Made by a program: the position numbers and the translations under genes
Shown here: positions 25,221-34,523 of the stretch, in pieces
Numbering within the stretch: the first letter of the stretch is position 1
Layout of the letters: every line of letters starts with the position of its first letter
Assembly (NCBI RefSeq): GCF_037081775.1
Contig: NZ_JBAMHQ010000001.1
Span: 434,001 to 498,000, forward strand
Reading direction: 5' to 3'
DNA: 64,000 nucleotides
From: Haladaptatus sp. ZSTT2
GTDB lineage: Archaea > Halobacteriota > Halobacteria > Halobacteriales > Halococcaceae
The notes under the pieces: model-generated
What the model was told of the DNA's origin: nothing
Database searches by the model: none
What the model saw: only the letters and a program-made list of their open reading frames with translations

Positions 25221-26420
25221 TCACGTCGAAAGCGACGTACCGGCACCCAGAATTATCACGCCGCCGACGGTCAGCAAGATGAGTCCGGGAACGAACGAAT
25301 CGGTCGCCGTTTCGAGCGAGCCAATCAGGAACGGGCCGAGGAAGCCACCGATTTCTCCAACCGTGAACACGAGGCCGACTGCCGTCCCCGTGAGTTCCGG
25401 GCCGACGCCATCTAACTCGACAGGAATTGAGCGCACGAGTGGCGAGAGCGCGCCAATACCGACACCGATGACGAGCGCGCCCGCAACCGCCGCCGTGCCA
25501 CCGAGGCCGGGAACCCACATCCCGAGCGTGCCAACCGTCGTGACCGCCCCGATACCGAACACGATTGTTCGATTGGAAAGCCGCGAGACGAACAACGGGA
25601 TGGCGAGCGCGCCGAGAATCTGTGCGCCGACCATCCCGCTCGTAATCGTCGCCGCGAGCGTGGGCGCAATGCCGCGATATTCGAGAATCGTCGCGAGCCA
25701 GCCCTGAATCCCGTGGAGGATGAACAGGTACATCGTCCCGATGACGATGACGCTCAGCATGCCCGGCGTGGTGAGTACCGCGCGAACGTTGGTGCGCGCA
25801 GAGTCGTGTTCGTCAGCAGGAGGTGCGTCGAGGTCAGCGCCGCTCGTCCCACGAGTGACGAGAAACCAACCGAGTGAAAAAAGGATGCAGGTGACGCCAC
25901 CCCAGAAGAACACGGGTCGCCAGCCGCCGAGTGCCGGGCCGAGGACGCCGCGGCCGAGCGAGAACGCCGCCGCGACGCCGAGGTACGAGCCAATCATGTA
26001 GGCCGAGGACGCGACCCCGACGCGGTCTGCGGTGTAGAGTTTCGAGACGAGTTTCGGAAGGCCAAACGTGATGCCTGTCCCGCCGAGGCCGAGCAACAGC
26101 GTCGGGAGCAACAGCGTCCAGAAGTCAGTCGCGTAGCCCCGGAAAATCTGGGCGACGCCGAAAATCAGGAGCGCGAAACCGACGCTCCGGCGCGGGCCGA
26201 TTCGGTCTACGATGACGCCGCTCATCACCGAGAGGGGAATGTAGGACAGCGGAATCGCACCCGCCAGAAAGCCGGCTTCGGCCGACGTGAGCGAGAGCTC
26301 GGTCGAAATCGGGACGAGGAATGCGGGTAGTGTAAACCAAACGAACATCAACGCGAGATACGCGAGACTCCCGAGCGCGAGGAGGACAGTAGCGCGCCGC
26401 GAAGCCAGTGACTGTGCCAT
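25221..26420 (-). CDS. MFS transporter
   Basis: 399-residue major facilitator superfamily transporter with about 12 transmembrane segments. The loop 2-3 motif GVIVDRIGPRRSVG and its repeat between helices 8 and 9 (FVSRLSNRTIVFG) are visible, with a hydrophilic central loop (DAPPADEHDSARTN). Family placement suggests import or export of an organic anion such as a nitrate/oxalate-type or sugar-type substrate, but the substrate is unknown. The ATG at 26420 (MAQSLASRR) gives a normal N-terminus. Confidence 0.85.
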   Translation of the reverse strand: MAQSLASRRATVLLALGSLAYLALMFVWFTLPAFLVPISTELSLTSAEAGFLAGAIPLSYIPLSVMSGVIVDRIGPRRSVGFALLIFGVAQIFRGYATDFWTLLLPTLLLGLGGTGITFGLPKLVSKLYTADRVGVASSAYMIGSYLGVAAAFSLGRGVLGPALGGWRPVFFWGGVTCILFSLGWFLVTRGTSGADLDAPPADEHDSARTNVRAVLTTPGMLSVIVIGTMYLFILHGIQGWLATILEYRGIAPTLAATITSGMVGAQILGALAIPLFVSRLSNRTIVFGIGAVTTVGTLGMWVPGLGGTAAVAGALVIGVGIGALSPLVRSIPVELDGVGPELTGTAVGLVFTVGEIGGFLGPFLIGSLETATDSFVPGLILLTVGGVIILGAGTSLST

Positions 26421-26480
26421 CGATACCCACACGTCGGGGTCGTGCCTAATCAAACAGCGGGTGGCGGCAGGTCCGACGGC

Positions 26481-27728
26481 TTACCGGGGTGTTTGCGTGC
26501 CCCACTTGTCGAGGGCGACTTTCAGTTCGGGGTGGGTTTCTGCGTACTCAGCGAGCCGGATGCCCTCCATCGAGGCATCGACCGATTGTCGGAACGCCTT
26601 CGCGCCCGCGGCGGTGCCGTCGGGGTGTCCGTGGATACCTCCACCGGCCTGGATGATGAGGTTTGAGCCGAGATGGTTGATGAGTTCGTCTATGATACCG
26701 GGGTGCAACCCGCCGGAGGCGACCGGCAACACGTCTTTCATCCCGTAGAGGTCTGACTGAAGCCAGTCGTTGATGCCCGCCGTATCTTCGTTTTCGAGTT
26801 TTCCCAAATCCGCGGTTCCGGTGTGGATGTGGTCGACACCGACCAGCCGCGAAATTTGGGCGATGACGCGCATCGAGACGCCTTGGTCTGGGTGGCGGTC
26901 GAACGCGGCGTGCATCGCGCGGTGGGCGTGGATGGCGAGGCCCAAGTCCTCACAGCGACGGCGCACGGTCTGGACGCTCGCCCAACCCGCGGTCACGACA
27001 TCGACCATGACGAACTTGCCGCCGTGGTCCGCGACGAACTCGGCGCGCCGGAGCATCTCGTCGGTCTCCGCGGTGATGTTCACGAGGTAGTCTTTGCGCT
27101 CGCCGGTCTCCTCTTGGGCTTTGTCGCGGAGTTCGAGCGACCGGGCAACGCGTTCTTCGAACGGGTTGAACGCTTGGTCGGTGAGGTTCTCGTCGTCTTT
27201 CAGCAAATCGACGCCGCCTAGCCACGCGTCGTAGCCGATTTGGGCGTGCGACTCGGTGTGCAGACCGACTTTCGGCTTCGGGACGGTCGCCGTCACGGGA
27301 CGGCCGTGAGCCGACAGGAGTTCCGTGGCGACCGACGAGCCGAACTGCGGGCCGGGGAAGCCTTCGACGAGGGCTTCCGGCCACTCACAGTCTTCGAGGC
27401 GGATGGAATCGACTGCCTTCATCCCCATGATGTTCCCCGCGATACATGAGAGAATCTGGGGCATGTTCCCCGGTTCGAACAGCGCTTCGGGGTAGGCGAC
27501 GCGAACGGTGTTTCCTGAGAGGTCAAAGGCGGTGGCACTTAGTTCGGTCACACCGGCTTCGACCTGCAACTCGGCCCACGTCCCGTTCGAACTCTCGGAG
27601 GCGACCCGCGCGGCGGCGTCCTCCATGCTCATCCCTTCGCCGGGGTGGAGCCGGAACGTGCAGACAAGGTCTGTCTCTACGGGTTCGTAGTCGAGGTCGA
27701 GGAAATCTGAATACTCAATCCCTGTCAT
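26481..27728 (-). CDS. rbcL: Type III ribulose-bisphosphate carboxylase large subunit
   Basis: 415-residue archaeal RuBisCO. Catalytic residues visible: Lys151 in VPKPKVGL, the carbamylated Lys177 in GGVDLLKDDEN, and the phosphate-binding HTGTADLGKLEN and VASGGLHPG segments, with loop 6 Lys in the first of these. Type III enzymes recycle the ribose of AMP to 3-phosphoglycerate with AMP phosphorylase and ribose-1,5-bisphosphate isomerase; neither partner is in this window. There is no small subunit. The ATG at 27728 begins MTGIEYSDFLDLDYEP, a normal family start. It is transcribed alone. Confidence 0.96.
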   Translation of the reverse strand: MTGIEYSDFLDLDYEPVETDLVCTFRLHPGEGMSMEDAAARVASESSNGTWAELQVEAGVTELSATAFDLSGNTVRVAYPEALFEPGNMPQILSCIAGNIMGMKAVDSIRLEDCEWPEALVEGFPGPQFGSSVATELLSAHGRPVTATVPKPKVGLHTESHAQIGYDAWLGGVDLLKDDENLTDQAFNPFEERVARSLELRDKAQEETGERKDYLVNITAETDEMLRRAEFVADHGGKFVMVDVVTAGWASVQTVRRRCEDLGLAIHAHRAMHAAFDRHPDQGVSMRVIAQISRLVGVDHIHTGTADLGKLENEDTAGINDWLQSDLYGMKDVLPVASGGLHPGIIDELINHLGSNLIIQAGGGIHGHPDGTAAGAKAFRQSVDASMEGIRLAEYAETHPELKVALDKWGTQTPR

Positions 27729-27817
27729 ACCGATTACATTCGACGGCCGAGTGTATAGCGTTTGTTGCGACTCAGTCGCGTTATTTTGACGCCCTACAAT
27801 GCGAAAAATTGAGTGGG

Positions 27818-28402
27818 TTAGTCGTCTGCGGCCGCCGGCTCTTTGTGCTCGATGGTCGTTCCGAGCACGTCTAAGAACTGCGCGAGCCACTCTTGGTGGT
27901 CTGGCCACGCCTGGCCCGTGACGAGGTTTCCGTCGGTCGTCACGCGGTCTTCCCACTGCCCGCCCGCGGCGAGTACGTCGGGTTTCACCGCTGGGTACGA
28001 CGTGCAGTGTTTCCCCGAAAGCACGTCCGCGGCGGCGAGAATCTGCGGGCCGTGACAGAGCGCGGCGATTGGTTTGTTCGCCGTGGCGAAGTGCCGGACG
28101 ATGTCGAGCACTTCCTCGTTCAGCCGCAGATACTCAGGCGCTCGCCCGCCGGGAATGACGAGCGCGTCGTAGTTTGCCGGGTCAATGTCCGCAAACGTCG
28201 CGTTCAACGTGAAGTTGTGACCGGGCTTTTCGGTGTAGGTCTGGTCGCCTTCGAAGTCGTGGATGGCCGTCTTCACGGTGTCACCGTCTGCCTTCTCCGG
28301 GCAGACCGCGTGCACCTCATGGCCCACCATCTGGAGGGCTTGGAACGGAACCATCACTTCGTAGTCTTCGACAAAATCTCCTGTGAATTCGAGGATTTTC
28401 AT
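27818..28402 (-). CDS. DJ-1/PfpI family protein
   Basis: 194-residue DJ-1/PfpI fold enzyme. The nucleophile elbow is Cys116 in [15 protein letters not shown], with [15 protein letters not shown] giving the conserved acidic/oxyanion region upstream. The length and the tail ([15 protein letters not shown]) match the protease/glyoxalase/deglycase-like PfpI group. It is cytoplasmic, and likely acts in carbonyl stress or protein repair. The ATG at 28402 ([15 protein letters not shown]) is the family-like start; ten codons upstream are not conserved-looking. Confidence 0.9.
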   Translation of the reverse strand: MKILEFTGDFVEDYEVMVPFQALQMVGHEVHAVCPEKADGDTVKTAIHDFEGDQTYTEKPGHNFTLNATFADIDPANYDALVIPGGRAPEYLRLNEEVLDIVRHFATANKPIAALCHGPQILAAADVLSGKHCTSYPAVKPDVLAAGGQWEDRVTTDGNLVTGQAWPDHQEWLAQFLDVLGTTIEHKEPAAADD

Positions 28403-28470
28403 GTGTTCCACCGTGCACCCCTCTGTGCACACCTACTCCATGTGCATTGTTCCCAATAAACGTGACCGAC

Positions 28471-29250
28471 TCAGAACACTTCGTCGATGTCCGCGAGTGA
28501 GTCGATGACGTAATCGGGTTCGACCGCCACCGCATCGCGGTTTTCGGCGGTCGTCACGCCCGAGCGCACGAGCACCGTCGTCATCCCCACGCGAGCGCCC
28601 ATGGTGATGTCCGTGTGGAGGCTGTCGCCGATGACGAGACACTCGTCGGGTTCGACGCCAAGCCGCGAGAGCGCCAATTCTGCCGCCTCTTCTGAGGGTT
28701 TGCCGAGGACGTGATCAACCGAGCGCTCTGCGACGCCTTCGATGGCGTGAATGATGGCCCCAGAGCCGGGAATCAGCCGTCCGTCACCGATGGGAACCCG
28801 GCGGTCTGGGTCGGTGCCGATGAACGCCGCGCCGTCCTGAATCGCCCAGAGTGCCTTGGTGAGCTTTCGGTAGTCAAACTCCTTGTCCCACGACCCGACC
28901 AGTACGTCGGCTGCGTGCGGGTCGTCGGTGAGCGTCAATCCGGCGGCTTCAAGTTGCGAGATGAGTCCTGCGTCACCGATGACGAACACCTCGCCGTCTG
29001 CGTAGTTCGAGACGAGGTACGACGCGGTGACCGTCGCAGAGGAGGCGATTTCGGCTTCGGAAACCGAGAGCCCGTGGCCAGCCAGTCGGGCTTCGTACTC
29101 CGCGGGCGATTTGGTCGGGTTGTTCGAGAAAAAGAGGAGGTTCAGGTCGGCGTGCCGGAGGCGGTCGATACCGCGGTCTGCGCCGGGAATCAGCTGTTTG
29201 CCTCGGTACACCGTGCCGTCCAAATCTACGACGGCTCCGCGATAGGTCAT
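28471..29250 (-). CDS. HAD-superfamily hydrolase, NagD-like
   Basis: 259-residue phosphatase of the HAD IIA (NagD/AraL-like) group. Motif I is VVDLDGTVYRG with Asp9 nucleophile and Asp11; motif II FFSNNPTKSP; motif III Lys in HVLGKPSEEAAE; motif IV VIGDSLHTDITMGARVG. The cap domain lies between motifs II and III. Substrates in this group are sugar or nucleoside monophosphates. Start MTYRGAVVDLDG fits. It follows closely the DJ-1 gene on the same strand but with a separate promoter region of about 70 bp. Confidence 0.92.
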   Translation of the reverse strand: MTYRGAVVDLDGTVYRGKQLIPGADRGIDRLRHADLNLLFFSNNPTKSPAEYEARLAGHGLSVSEAEIASSATVTASYLVSNYADGEVFVIGDAGLISQLEAAGLTLTDDPHAADVLVGSWDKEFDYRKLTKALWAIQDGAAFIGTDPDRRVPIGDGRLIPGSGAIIHAIEGVAERSVDHVLGKPSEEAAELALSRLGVEPDECLVIGDSLHTDITMGARVGMTTVLVRSGVTTAENRDAVAVEPDYVIDSLADIDEVF

Positions 29251-29296
29251 TACCCGTCGTAGGCACGCCGAGTGATTAACTCCAAGGGTCGCACCA

Positions 29297-29776
29297 TCAG
29301 TCGAACCAACAGCGTGCGTGCAGGTCTTTTTCCAGCATAAACGAATCCGCCCGGTAGAACAGCGTAGCGTACTCTTTTACGAACGCATCCGAAGTCGGCC
29401 CGGAGTAGATGACGCCTTCGAGGACGACCTCTGAATCGGGTTCTGTGGGAGCGATGACGCGGCCGTGGGCGGACAGCATGCCTTCGCGTTCGGGAACCGC
29501 CTCGGCGTAGCGTTCCATGAATTCGACCATTTCCGCCATCGTTGGCGACCGTCCGCTTCGTGTGTCAGGATGCATGTATCCACCGGCAAGCAGCGCGCGT
29601 GCGTCTGCGGGCGAAAGCCCCTCGAATTTCACCACGGAGCCAGTCACACTCCAGTCGATTTCGTGGCCGAACACGATGTGTTCGCGGCCAGCGTCAGTCG
29701 CGAGGTTCACACCGCTGGTTGGGCGCGGGGGCAAATGGCGGTTTCGCGGGTGCCCAAATCTAAATAATCTCTCCAT
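29297..29776 (-). CDS. Conserved-looking haloarchaeal protein, unknown function
   Basis: 159-residue cytoplasmic protein I do not recognise. It begins MERLFRFGHPRNRHLPPRPT and contains HIVFGHEIDWSVTGSVVKFE, GYMHPDTRSGRSPTMAEMV and YATLFYRADSFMLEKDLHAR. No signal peptide or membrane segment is present. The ATG at 29776 lies 14 bp from the divergent methyltransferase start, so the two share a promoter region. An extension upstream would overlap the methyltransferase and is rejected. Confidence 0.65.
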   Translation of the reverse strand: MERLFRFGHPRNRHLPPRPTSGVNLATDAGREHIVFGHEIDWSVTGSVVKFEGLSPADARALLAGGYMHPDTRSGRSPTMAEMVEFMERYAEAVPEREGMLSAHGRVIAPTEPDSEVVLEGVIYSGPTSDAFVKEYATLFYRADSFMLEKDLHARCWFD

Positions 29777-29790
29777 GCCAACACAGGCCC

Positions 29791-30549
29791 ATGCGAGGGG
29801 CAGACTCAAAGCAGGATGTGGCAACAGCATTTGGTCGAGCCAGCACGGGGTATCGCGACAGTCCGGTCCATCGCGGCGGCCGTGACCTCAGCTTGCTGAG
29901 CGAGTGGGCGAGCGAGGCAACCCTCGCGCTCGACATCGCAACCGGTGCGGGCCACACCGCAAACGCGCTCATGCGCACCGGCGTCGAAGAGGTGCTCGTG
30001 CTTGACCTCACCCGCGAGATGGTGGAGATGGCCCAATCGTCGTTTCCGCTGCTCCGCGGTGTCGTGGGCGACGCAGAGGCGCTGCCGTTTGCCGACAACA
30101 CGTTCGACGCTGTTTCCTGTCGTATCGCTGCCCATCACTTCCCCGACCCCGCGACGTTCGTTTCAGAGGTCGCCCGCATCCTCGCCCCGGGCGGCGTGTT
30201 CGTCCTCGAAGACAACGTCGCCCCCGAAGACGAAGCTCTCGCAGAATTCTTGAACACCGTCGAAGCCATCCGCGACCCGACGCACGTCGAAAGCTACCCA
30301 GAACAGACGTGGCGCGACTGGCTCTCCGCTGCTGGGTTCGTCGTTGAGGAAACCGCATGGGTGCGTCGTACCATCGAATTCGATAGCTGGGTTGACCGGA
30401 TGAACGTCCCAGAAGACCGCTTCTCAGAGCTCCAAGAACTCTTTGACAAAGCCCCGAACGCCGCGCGGCGCTACTTCGACATCTGGTATGCAGAAAATGG
30501 CGTGGCGTCGTTCACGACGCCAAAGCTGCTCGTCCGCGCTCGTATCTAA
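29791..30549 (+). CDS. Class I SAM-dependent methyltransferase
   Basis: 252-residue methyltransferase of the UbiE/Methyltransf_11 type. SAM-binding motif I is ALDIATGAGHTANAL (about residues 51-65); motif II/III VVGDAEALPFADNTFDAVSC, and RILAPGGVFVLEDN as post motif III. It is cytoplasmic; the substrate is unknown (quinone, lipid or small molecule). It is divergent from the preceding unknown gene with only 14 bp between start codons, and its stop abuts the convergent ABC permease gene. Confidence 0.9.
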   Translation: MRGADSKQDVATAFGRASTGYRDSPVHRGGRDLSLLSEWASEATLALDIATGAGHTANALMRTGVEEVLVLDLTREMVEMAQSSFPLLRGVVGDAEALPFADNTFDAVSCRIAAHHFPDPATFVSEVARILAPGGVFVLEDNVAPEDEALAEFLNTVEAIRDPTHVESYPEQTWRDWLSAAGFVVEETAWVRRTIEFDSWVDRMNVPEDRFSELQELFDKAPNAARRYFDIWYAENGVASFTTPKLLVRARI

Positions 30550-31956
30550 CTAATTTTCTTGGCGCAGGCGGCGCTCCCAGCGTGGCCCGGCACGATTGAG
30601 AAGCACCCAGCCGCCGCCAGCCGCGAGTATGGCGAGTCCCACCGAGCCACCGGTCGTGACAAGCGGCGAGACGCTGTGAGCGAGCGAGGCGACGAGCAAC
30701 GGGACGGCGACGAGCGCGATGGCGACGCCGAACAGCACGAATCGCGGCGTATCGAACAAGAGGTCGTTCGGGGCGAGGCCGGTGAGCCACGCCGACACGC
30801 CGAAGACGTAGACCGAAACGAGCGGGAAGATGACGAAGCCAGAGGCGACGCTCGTCACGTTGAACGCGAGCTCCGCGCCAACGAGGAACGCGAGCGAGAC
30901 GGGAATCGTGAGGATGAGGAAGGCGTAGAACTTCGCTCGAAACACCCGCGAAAACGTAATCGGATAGTGGAGATACTCGCTCGCGTCGTCGAATTGTGTC
31001 ACCCACGCGTAGGTGGTGAACGACCCAAGCCCGAGGAGCGTCCCGAGGGCGATGCCCGCCCCCGGACGGATAGCGGTAGCCTCTGCGACTTTGTCGAGCA
31101 AGAAGGCGGTCGTCCCGAAGATGATGGCCGCGGAGATGACCACTTTCCAGAACGACCCACTGGAGCGTCCCACGTCGGTAATCGCCCGTGAGACGAGGTG
31201 CGGGTCGCGTCCCGGCAACCGGGTTTTCAACCCGGCGAGCCGAGAGGAGGGTGTTCGGTGGGCGCGTTCGGCGCGCGGTTTGAACAGCGCGAGGCCGATA
31301 GCACCAAGCGCGAGTAAGATGAGACAGCCGAGTCCGGCGCTCGCAAGCGTCGCCTGCTCTGGAAGGCCGAGCGTGAAGAGCGCGTAAATCGGGTTCCGAG
31401 CCAGTACGATGAGCGCGCCCGCGCCGACGAGGAATGCGAGGAGAACGGGTTTCCCGCGCGTCGAAACTGCCGCGGCGGCAAACGAGAGCGCGACGCCGAC
31501 GCCAAACGCTTCTGCGACGGTCACCCACAGCAGAAGGATGCGCAGGGGTGACTGGCCCGCCTGTAGCGCGAACGGCGCGTACGCGAGCACGACCGGCGTG
31601 ATGTACAAGAACACGTAGTACACGAGGTCTTTTGCGAGAAACGTGGCGAGCAAGCGGCGTTGTGAGAGCGGGAGGGTGCGTGCAGAAAAGACGAGTAAGG
31701 TGATGTCACCAAGCAAATTTTCGAGCGCATCGCGGCCAACGAAGCCAATCGTGCCGACCTGTAGTCCAAGGAAGAACACGATGACGTGGAGGCCAAGCGC
31801 GAGGCTCTCGACGCTGGTGCCCGTGAGCGTCAAAAACCAGTAGCTCACCCCGCAGATGAGTCCGATGAACAGCGGAAACAGGGCGAATCGCCCGGAGCCG
31901 AACAACCGGCTATGGAGCCGCCACTCCTCTCTCAGCATTCGGTAGAACAGGCTCAT
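30550..31956 (-). CDS. ABC exporter membrane subunit (haloarchaeal)
   Basis: 468-residue integral membrane protein with roughly ten to twelve hydrophobic segments and a hydrophilic central loop (about 215-260, PRAERAHRTPSSRLAGLKTR). It starts MSLFYRMLREEWRLHSRLFG. No family motif beyond ABC-2-like topology is visible. Its start overlaps by four bases (ATGA) the stop of the ATPase gene upstream, so it is the ATPase's membrane partner. Substrate unknown. Confidence 0.75.
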   Translation of the reverse strand: MSLFYRMLREEWRLHSRLFGSGRFALFPLFIGLICGVSYWFLTLTGTSVESLALGLHVIVFFLGLQVGTIGFVGRDALENLLGDITLLVFSARTLPLSQRRLLATFLAKDLVYYVFLYITPVVLAYAPFALQAGQSPLRILLLWVTVAEAFGVGVALSFAAAAVSTRGKPVLLAFLVGAGALIVLARNPIYALFTLGLPEQATLASAGLGCLILLALGAIGLALFKPRAERAHRTPSSRLAGLKTRLPGRDPHLVSRAITDVGRSSGSFWKVVISAAIIFGTTAFLLDKVAEATAIRPGAGIALGTLLGLGSFTTYAWVTQFDDASEYLHYPITFSRVFRAKFYAFLILTIPVSLAFLVGAELAFNVTSVASGFVIFPLVSVYVFGVSAWLTGLAPNDLLFDTPRFVLFGVAIALVAVPLLVASLAHSVSPLVTTGGSVGLAILAAGGGWVLLNRAGPRWERRLRQEN

Positions 31957-32693
31957 TGCAGCGCCTCTGCCTTTGCTGCGTCCACCTCAGAGAGAAAGTA
32001 GTCGAGCAGCCCCGTGCCGCTTTTGAGCGTTCGTGGGTCACACTCTGCGGCGAGTTCCCCCTCCGTGAGGATGCCCACGTCCGTACAGATTTCCTCTGCC
32101 ACGCTGATGAAATGCGTCGAGAGAAACAGCGTGTTTCCCACGTCGCAGTAATCGACGAACAGCCGTTTGACGCGCTCTTGCATGATTGGGTCTAAGTTCA
32201 CGAGCGGTTCGTCGATGAACACGACCTGCGGGTCGTGGACGAACGCTTGGGCGAGCATGACGCGCTGGCGTTCGCCCTCAGAGAGGTCTGTCGAAAGCGT
32301 ATCGAGGCGGTCTTCGAAGCCGAGGCGGTCGGCCCAGCGCGCGATTTGGTACTCCGGGTCGTCTAAGTTGCGCACCTCCGAGACGAAGGTCAGGTATTCT
32401 CGTGGCGTCATGAAACTCGGCGGGTCTTCGCGTTCGGGGAGAATACCGACGTTCTCGCGTACCGCTACGGGGTCTGCGACGGGGTCGATGTCGAGAACGC
32501 GCGCACTCCCGGATGTGGGGACGAGCTGGCCGGTGAGAATAGAGAGCGTCGTGGTCTTCCCGGAGCCGTTTGGGCCGAGCAGGCCGTAGAGCGAGCCGTG
32601 TTCGACGGAGAGTGAGAGGTCTCTGAGTGCCGCAAAGCCGTCGTACTCCTTCGTAAGCGAGGTGGTTTCGATGGCGGGCATTACTGGCGACAT
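31953..32693 (-). CDS. ABC transporter ATP-binding protein
   Basis: 246-residue ABC ATPase of the exporter (CcmA/NatA-like) class. Walker A GPNGSGKTTT near residue 40, signature LSEGERQRVMLA, Walker B VVFIDEPLVNLDP and the H-loop LSTHFIS are intact. It pairs with the downstream membrane gene through an ATGA overlap. It is the first gene of the pair and faces the divergent potassium channel gene across about 160 bp. A start at MPAIETTSL, four codons in, is possible. Confidence 0.93.
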   Translation of the reverse strand: MSPVMPAIETTSLTKEYDGFAALRDLSLSVEHGSLYGLLGPNGSGKTTTLSILTGQLVPTSGSARVLDIDPVADPVAVRENVGILPEREDPPSFMTPREYLTFVSEVRNLDDPEYQIARWADRLGFEDRLDTLSTDLSEGERQRVMLAQAFVHDPQVVFIDEPLVNLDPIMQERVKRLFVDYCDVGNTLFLSTHFISVAEEICTDVGILTEGELAAECDPRTLKSGTGLLDYFLSEVDAAKAEALQ

Positions 32694-32855
32694 GAACGCC
32701 GCTGAACATAACTATACTGTCGGGCCCGAATCATGTATTTCGGTTGGGGAGGGGCGGTCGTGGTTTGGCTGTCGTGCACACCGAACACAGACAGTATCAA
32801 AACGCCATCTGTGACCCGAATTGTTTTACGCCACTCCGCGCGAAACAAGAGACAG

Positions 32856-34523
32856 ATGGTATTTCGGCGCGTCGTCAGTTCGAACCTGTTCAGCAGAGAG
32901 AGCGGCCGCCGTAGACTCTTCTTCGTCTATCTCCTCACCTTTCTCGGCGTTCTCATCGCGTTCACAGTGACCTACAACACGGGAATGCGCGTCCTCGAAA
33001 ACGACCCGCAACCCATTTCGGATTCGCTCGTCGTGGTCGTAGAGACGTTCACGACGACCGGCTACGGCGAAGACGCGCCGTGGCAGACGCTTCCGATGAA
33101 GGCACTCGTCGTGTTCATGCAGTTTACGGGCATCTTCTTCGTGTTTCTCGCCTTGCCCCTGTTCGTCGTACCGTGGATCGAAACCCGCCTTTCGATGCGC
33201 GCGCCGAATTCGGTCGAAGAACTGGCAGATCACGTCATTATCTGTGGTTACACGCCACGCGGCGAGACGTTGATTGCCGAACTCAAACACCGCGACATTC
33301 CGTCAGTGGTCATCGCGGCAAACCGCGAGGAGGCAAACGTGCTCTACGAAAACGGCGTCCCGGTCATCTACGGCGACCCCGAGACGAACGAAACGCTCAA
33401 AGCCGCGAACATCGCCAAAGCGCGCGCCGTCGTCGCAGACGAAGACGACGAGACGAACGCGAGCATCGCGCTCACGGCGAAAGACGTCTGTGACACGCGC
33501 GTTATCACGTTCGTCGAAACCCACGATGCCGCCCGCTACCACCGCTATGCCGGTGCCGACTTCGTCTTCTCACCGCGCCGACTCGTCGGTGAAAGCCTGG
33601 CGAACAAGGTGACGACGACGCTCAGCACAGAACTCAGGGACACGGTCGAAATCGCAGATGATTTCGAGATTGTCGAATTCTCGGTGCAAGAAGACAGTCC
33701 GCTCGACGGCGTCTCCATCAGACAGAGTCAGATTGCAGAGAAAACCGGTGCGAACATCATCGGCGCGTGGCTCTCCGGTGAGTTCGTCAGTCCGCCGCCG
33801 CCAGAGACGGTCATCGACGAACACACCATGTTGCTCGTCGCCGGTCACCAAGATCAACTCGAACAGGTCAAAGGCCTCACGCTCTCTGAAACCCGTCAAC
33901 ACCGCCGCGGGGCGGTCGTTATCATCGGCTACGGCGAAGTCGGGACGGAAGTCGCCCGCGCGCTCGATGCGGCGGGCCACCCGCACACGGTGGTCGATAT
34001 CGTCGAGAAAGACGGCGTCGATATCGTCGGTGACGCCACGGACGAAGAGACGCTGCAACGGGCGAACATTGGAGAAGCAAGCGCGGTGATTCTGGCCCTT
34101 CCAGACGACACCGTCTCCGTGTTCTGTCTGCTCATCTTGCGCGAACACTTCCCCGACATCGAAATCTTAGCCCGCGCAGAGGAGACCGACAGCGTGCGGA
34201 AGATGTACCGTGCTGGTGCAGATTACGTCCTCGGGCTTGCCACCGTGAGCGGACGGATGCTCGCATCGACCATCTTAGAAGAGGAGGTGATGACGTTCGA
34301 CAAACAAATCGAAATCGTTCGCATGAGCGCGCAGAATCTCGCAGGCCAGACGATAGCAGAGGCCGACATCCGCCAGCGCACGGGGTGTACCATCATCGCC
34401 GTCGAGCGAAACGGCAGCGTGCTCACCGAGATTGGGCCATCGTTCGTCATCCAGCGAGACGACGAACTCATCGTGACCGGGCTTGACGAAGACATCAACC
34501 AGTTCTCTGCGCTCGCCGGTTAG
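32856..34523 (+). CDS. Potassium channel protein with two RCK (TrkA-N/TrkA-C) units
   Basis: 555-residue potassium channel. TM1 at about 21-40, a pore loop with the selectivity filter TTTGYGE (66-72), TM2 at about 85-107. Two tandem RCK units follow. The first begins DHVIICGYTPRGETLIAEL (about 125), where the GxGxxG loop is altered to GYTPRG; the second begins VVIIGYGEVGTEVARAL with an intact loop. Each is followed by a TrkA-C domain (VEFSVQEDSPLDGVSI, IVRMSAQNLAGQTI). The ATG at 32856 gives a normal cytoplasmic N-terminus. It would sense nucleotides or ions and gate potassium flux, important for osmotic balance. Confidence 0.92.
   Translation: MVFRRVVSSNLFSRESGRRRLFFVYLLTFLGVLIAFTVTYNTGMRVLENDPQPISDSLVVVVETFTTTGYGEDAPWQTLPMKALVVFMQFTGIFFVFLALPLFVVPWIETRLSMRAPNSVEELADHVIICGYTPRGETLIAELKHRDIPSVVIAANREEANVLYENGVPVIYGDPETNETLKAANIAKARAVVADEDDETNASIALTAKDVCDTRVITFVETHDAARYHRYAGADFVFSPRRLVGESLANKVTTTLSTELRDTVEIADDFEIVEFSVQEDSPLDGVSIRQSQIAEKTGANIIGAWLSGEFVSPPPPETVIDEHTMLLVAGHQDQLEQVKGLTLSETRQHRRGAVVIIGYGEVGTEVARALDAAGHPHTVVDIVEKDGVDIVGDATDEETLQRANIGEASAVILALPDDTVSVFCLLILREHFPDIEILARAEETDSVRKMYRAGADYVLGLATVSGRMLASTILEEEVMTFDKQIEIVRMSAQNLAGQTIAEADIRQRTGCTIIAVERNGSVLTEIGPSFVIQRDDELIVTGLDEDINQFSALAG

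Noticed and set aside
27729-27956. N-terminal extension of RuBisCO
   Set aside because: It overlaps the DJ-1 gene end and is Arg-rich; the family start is at MTGIEYSD.
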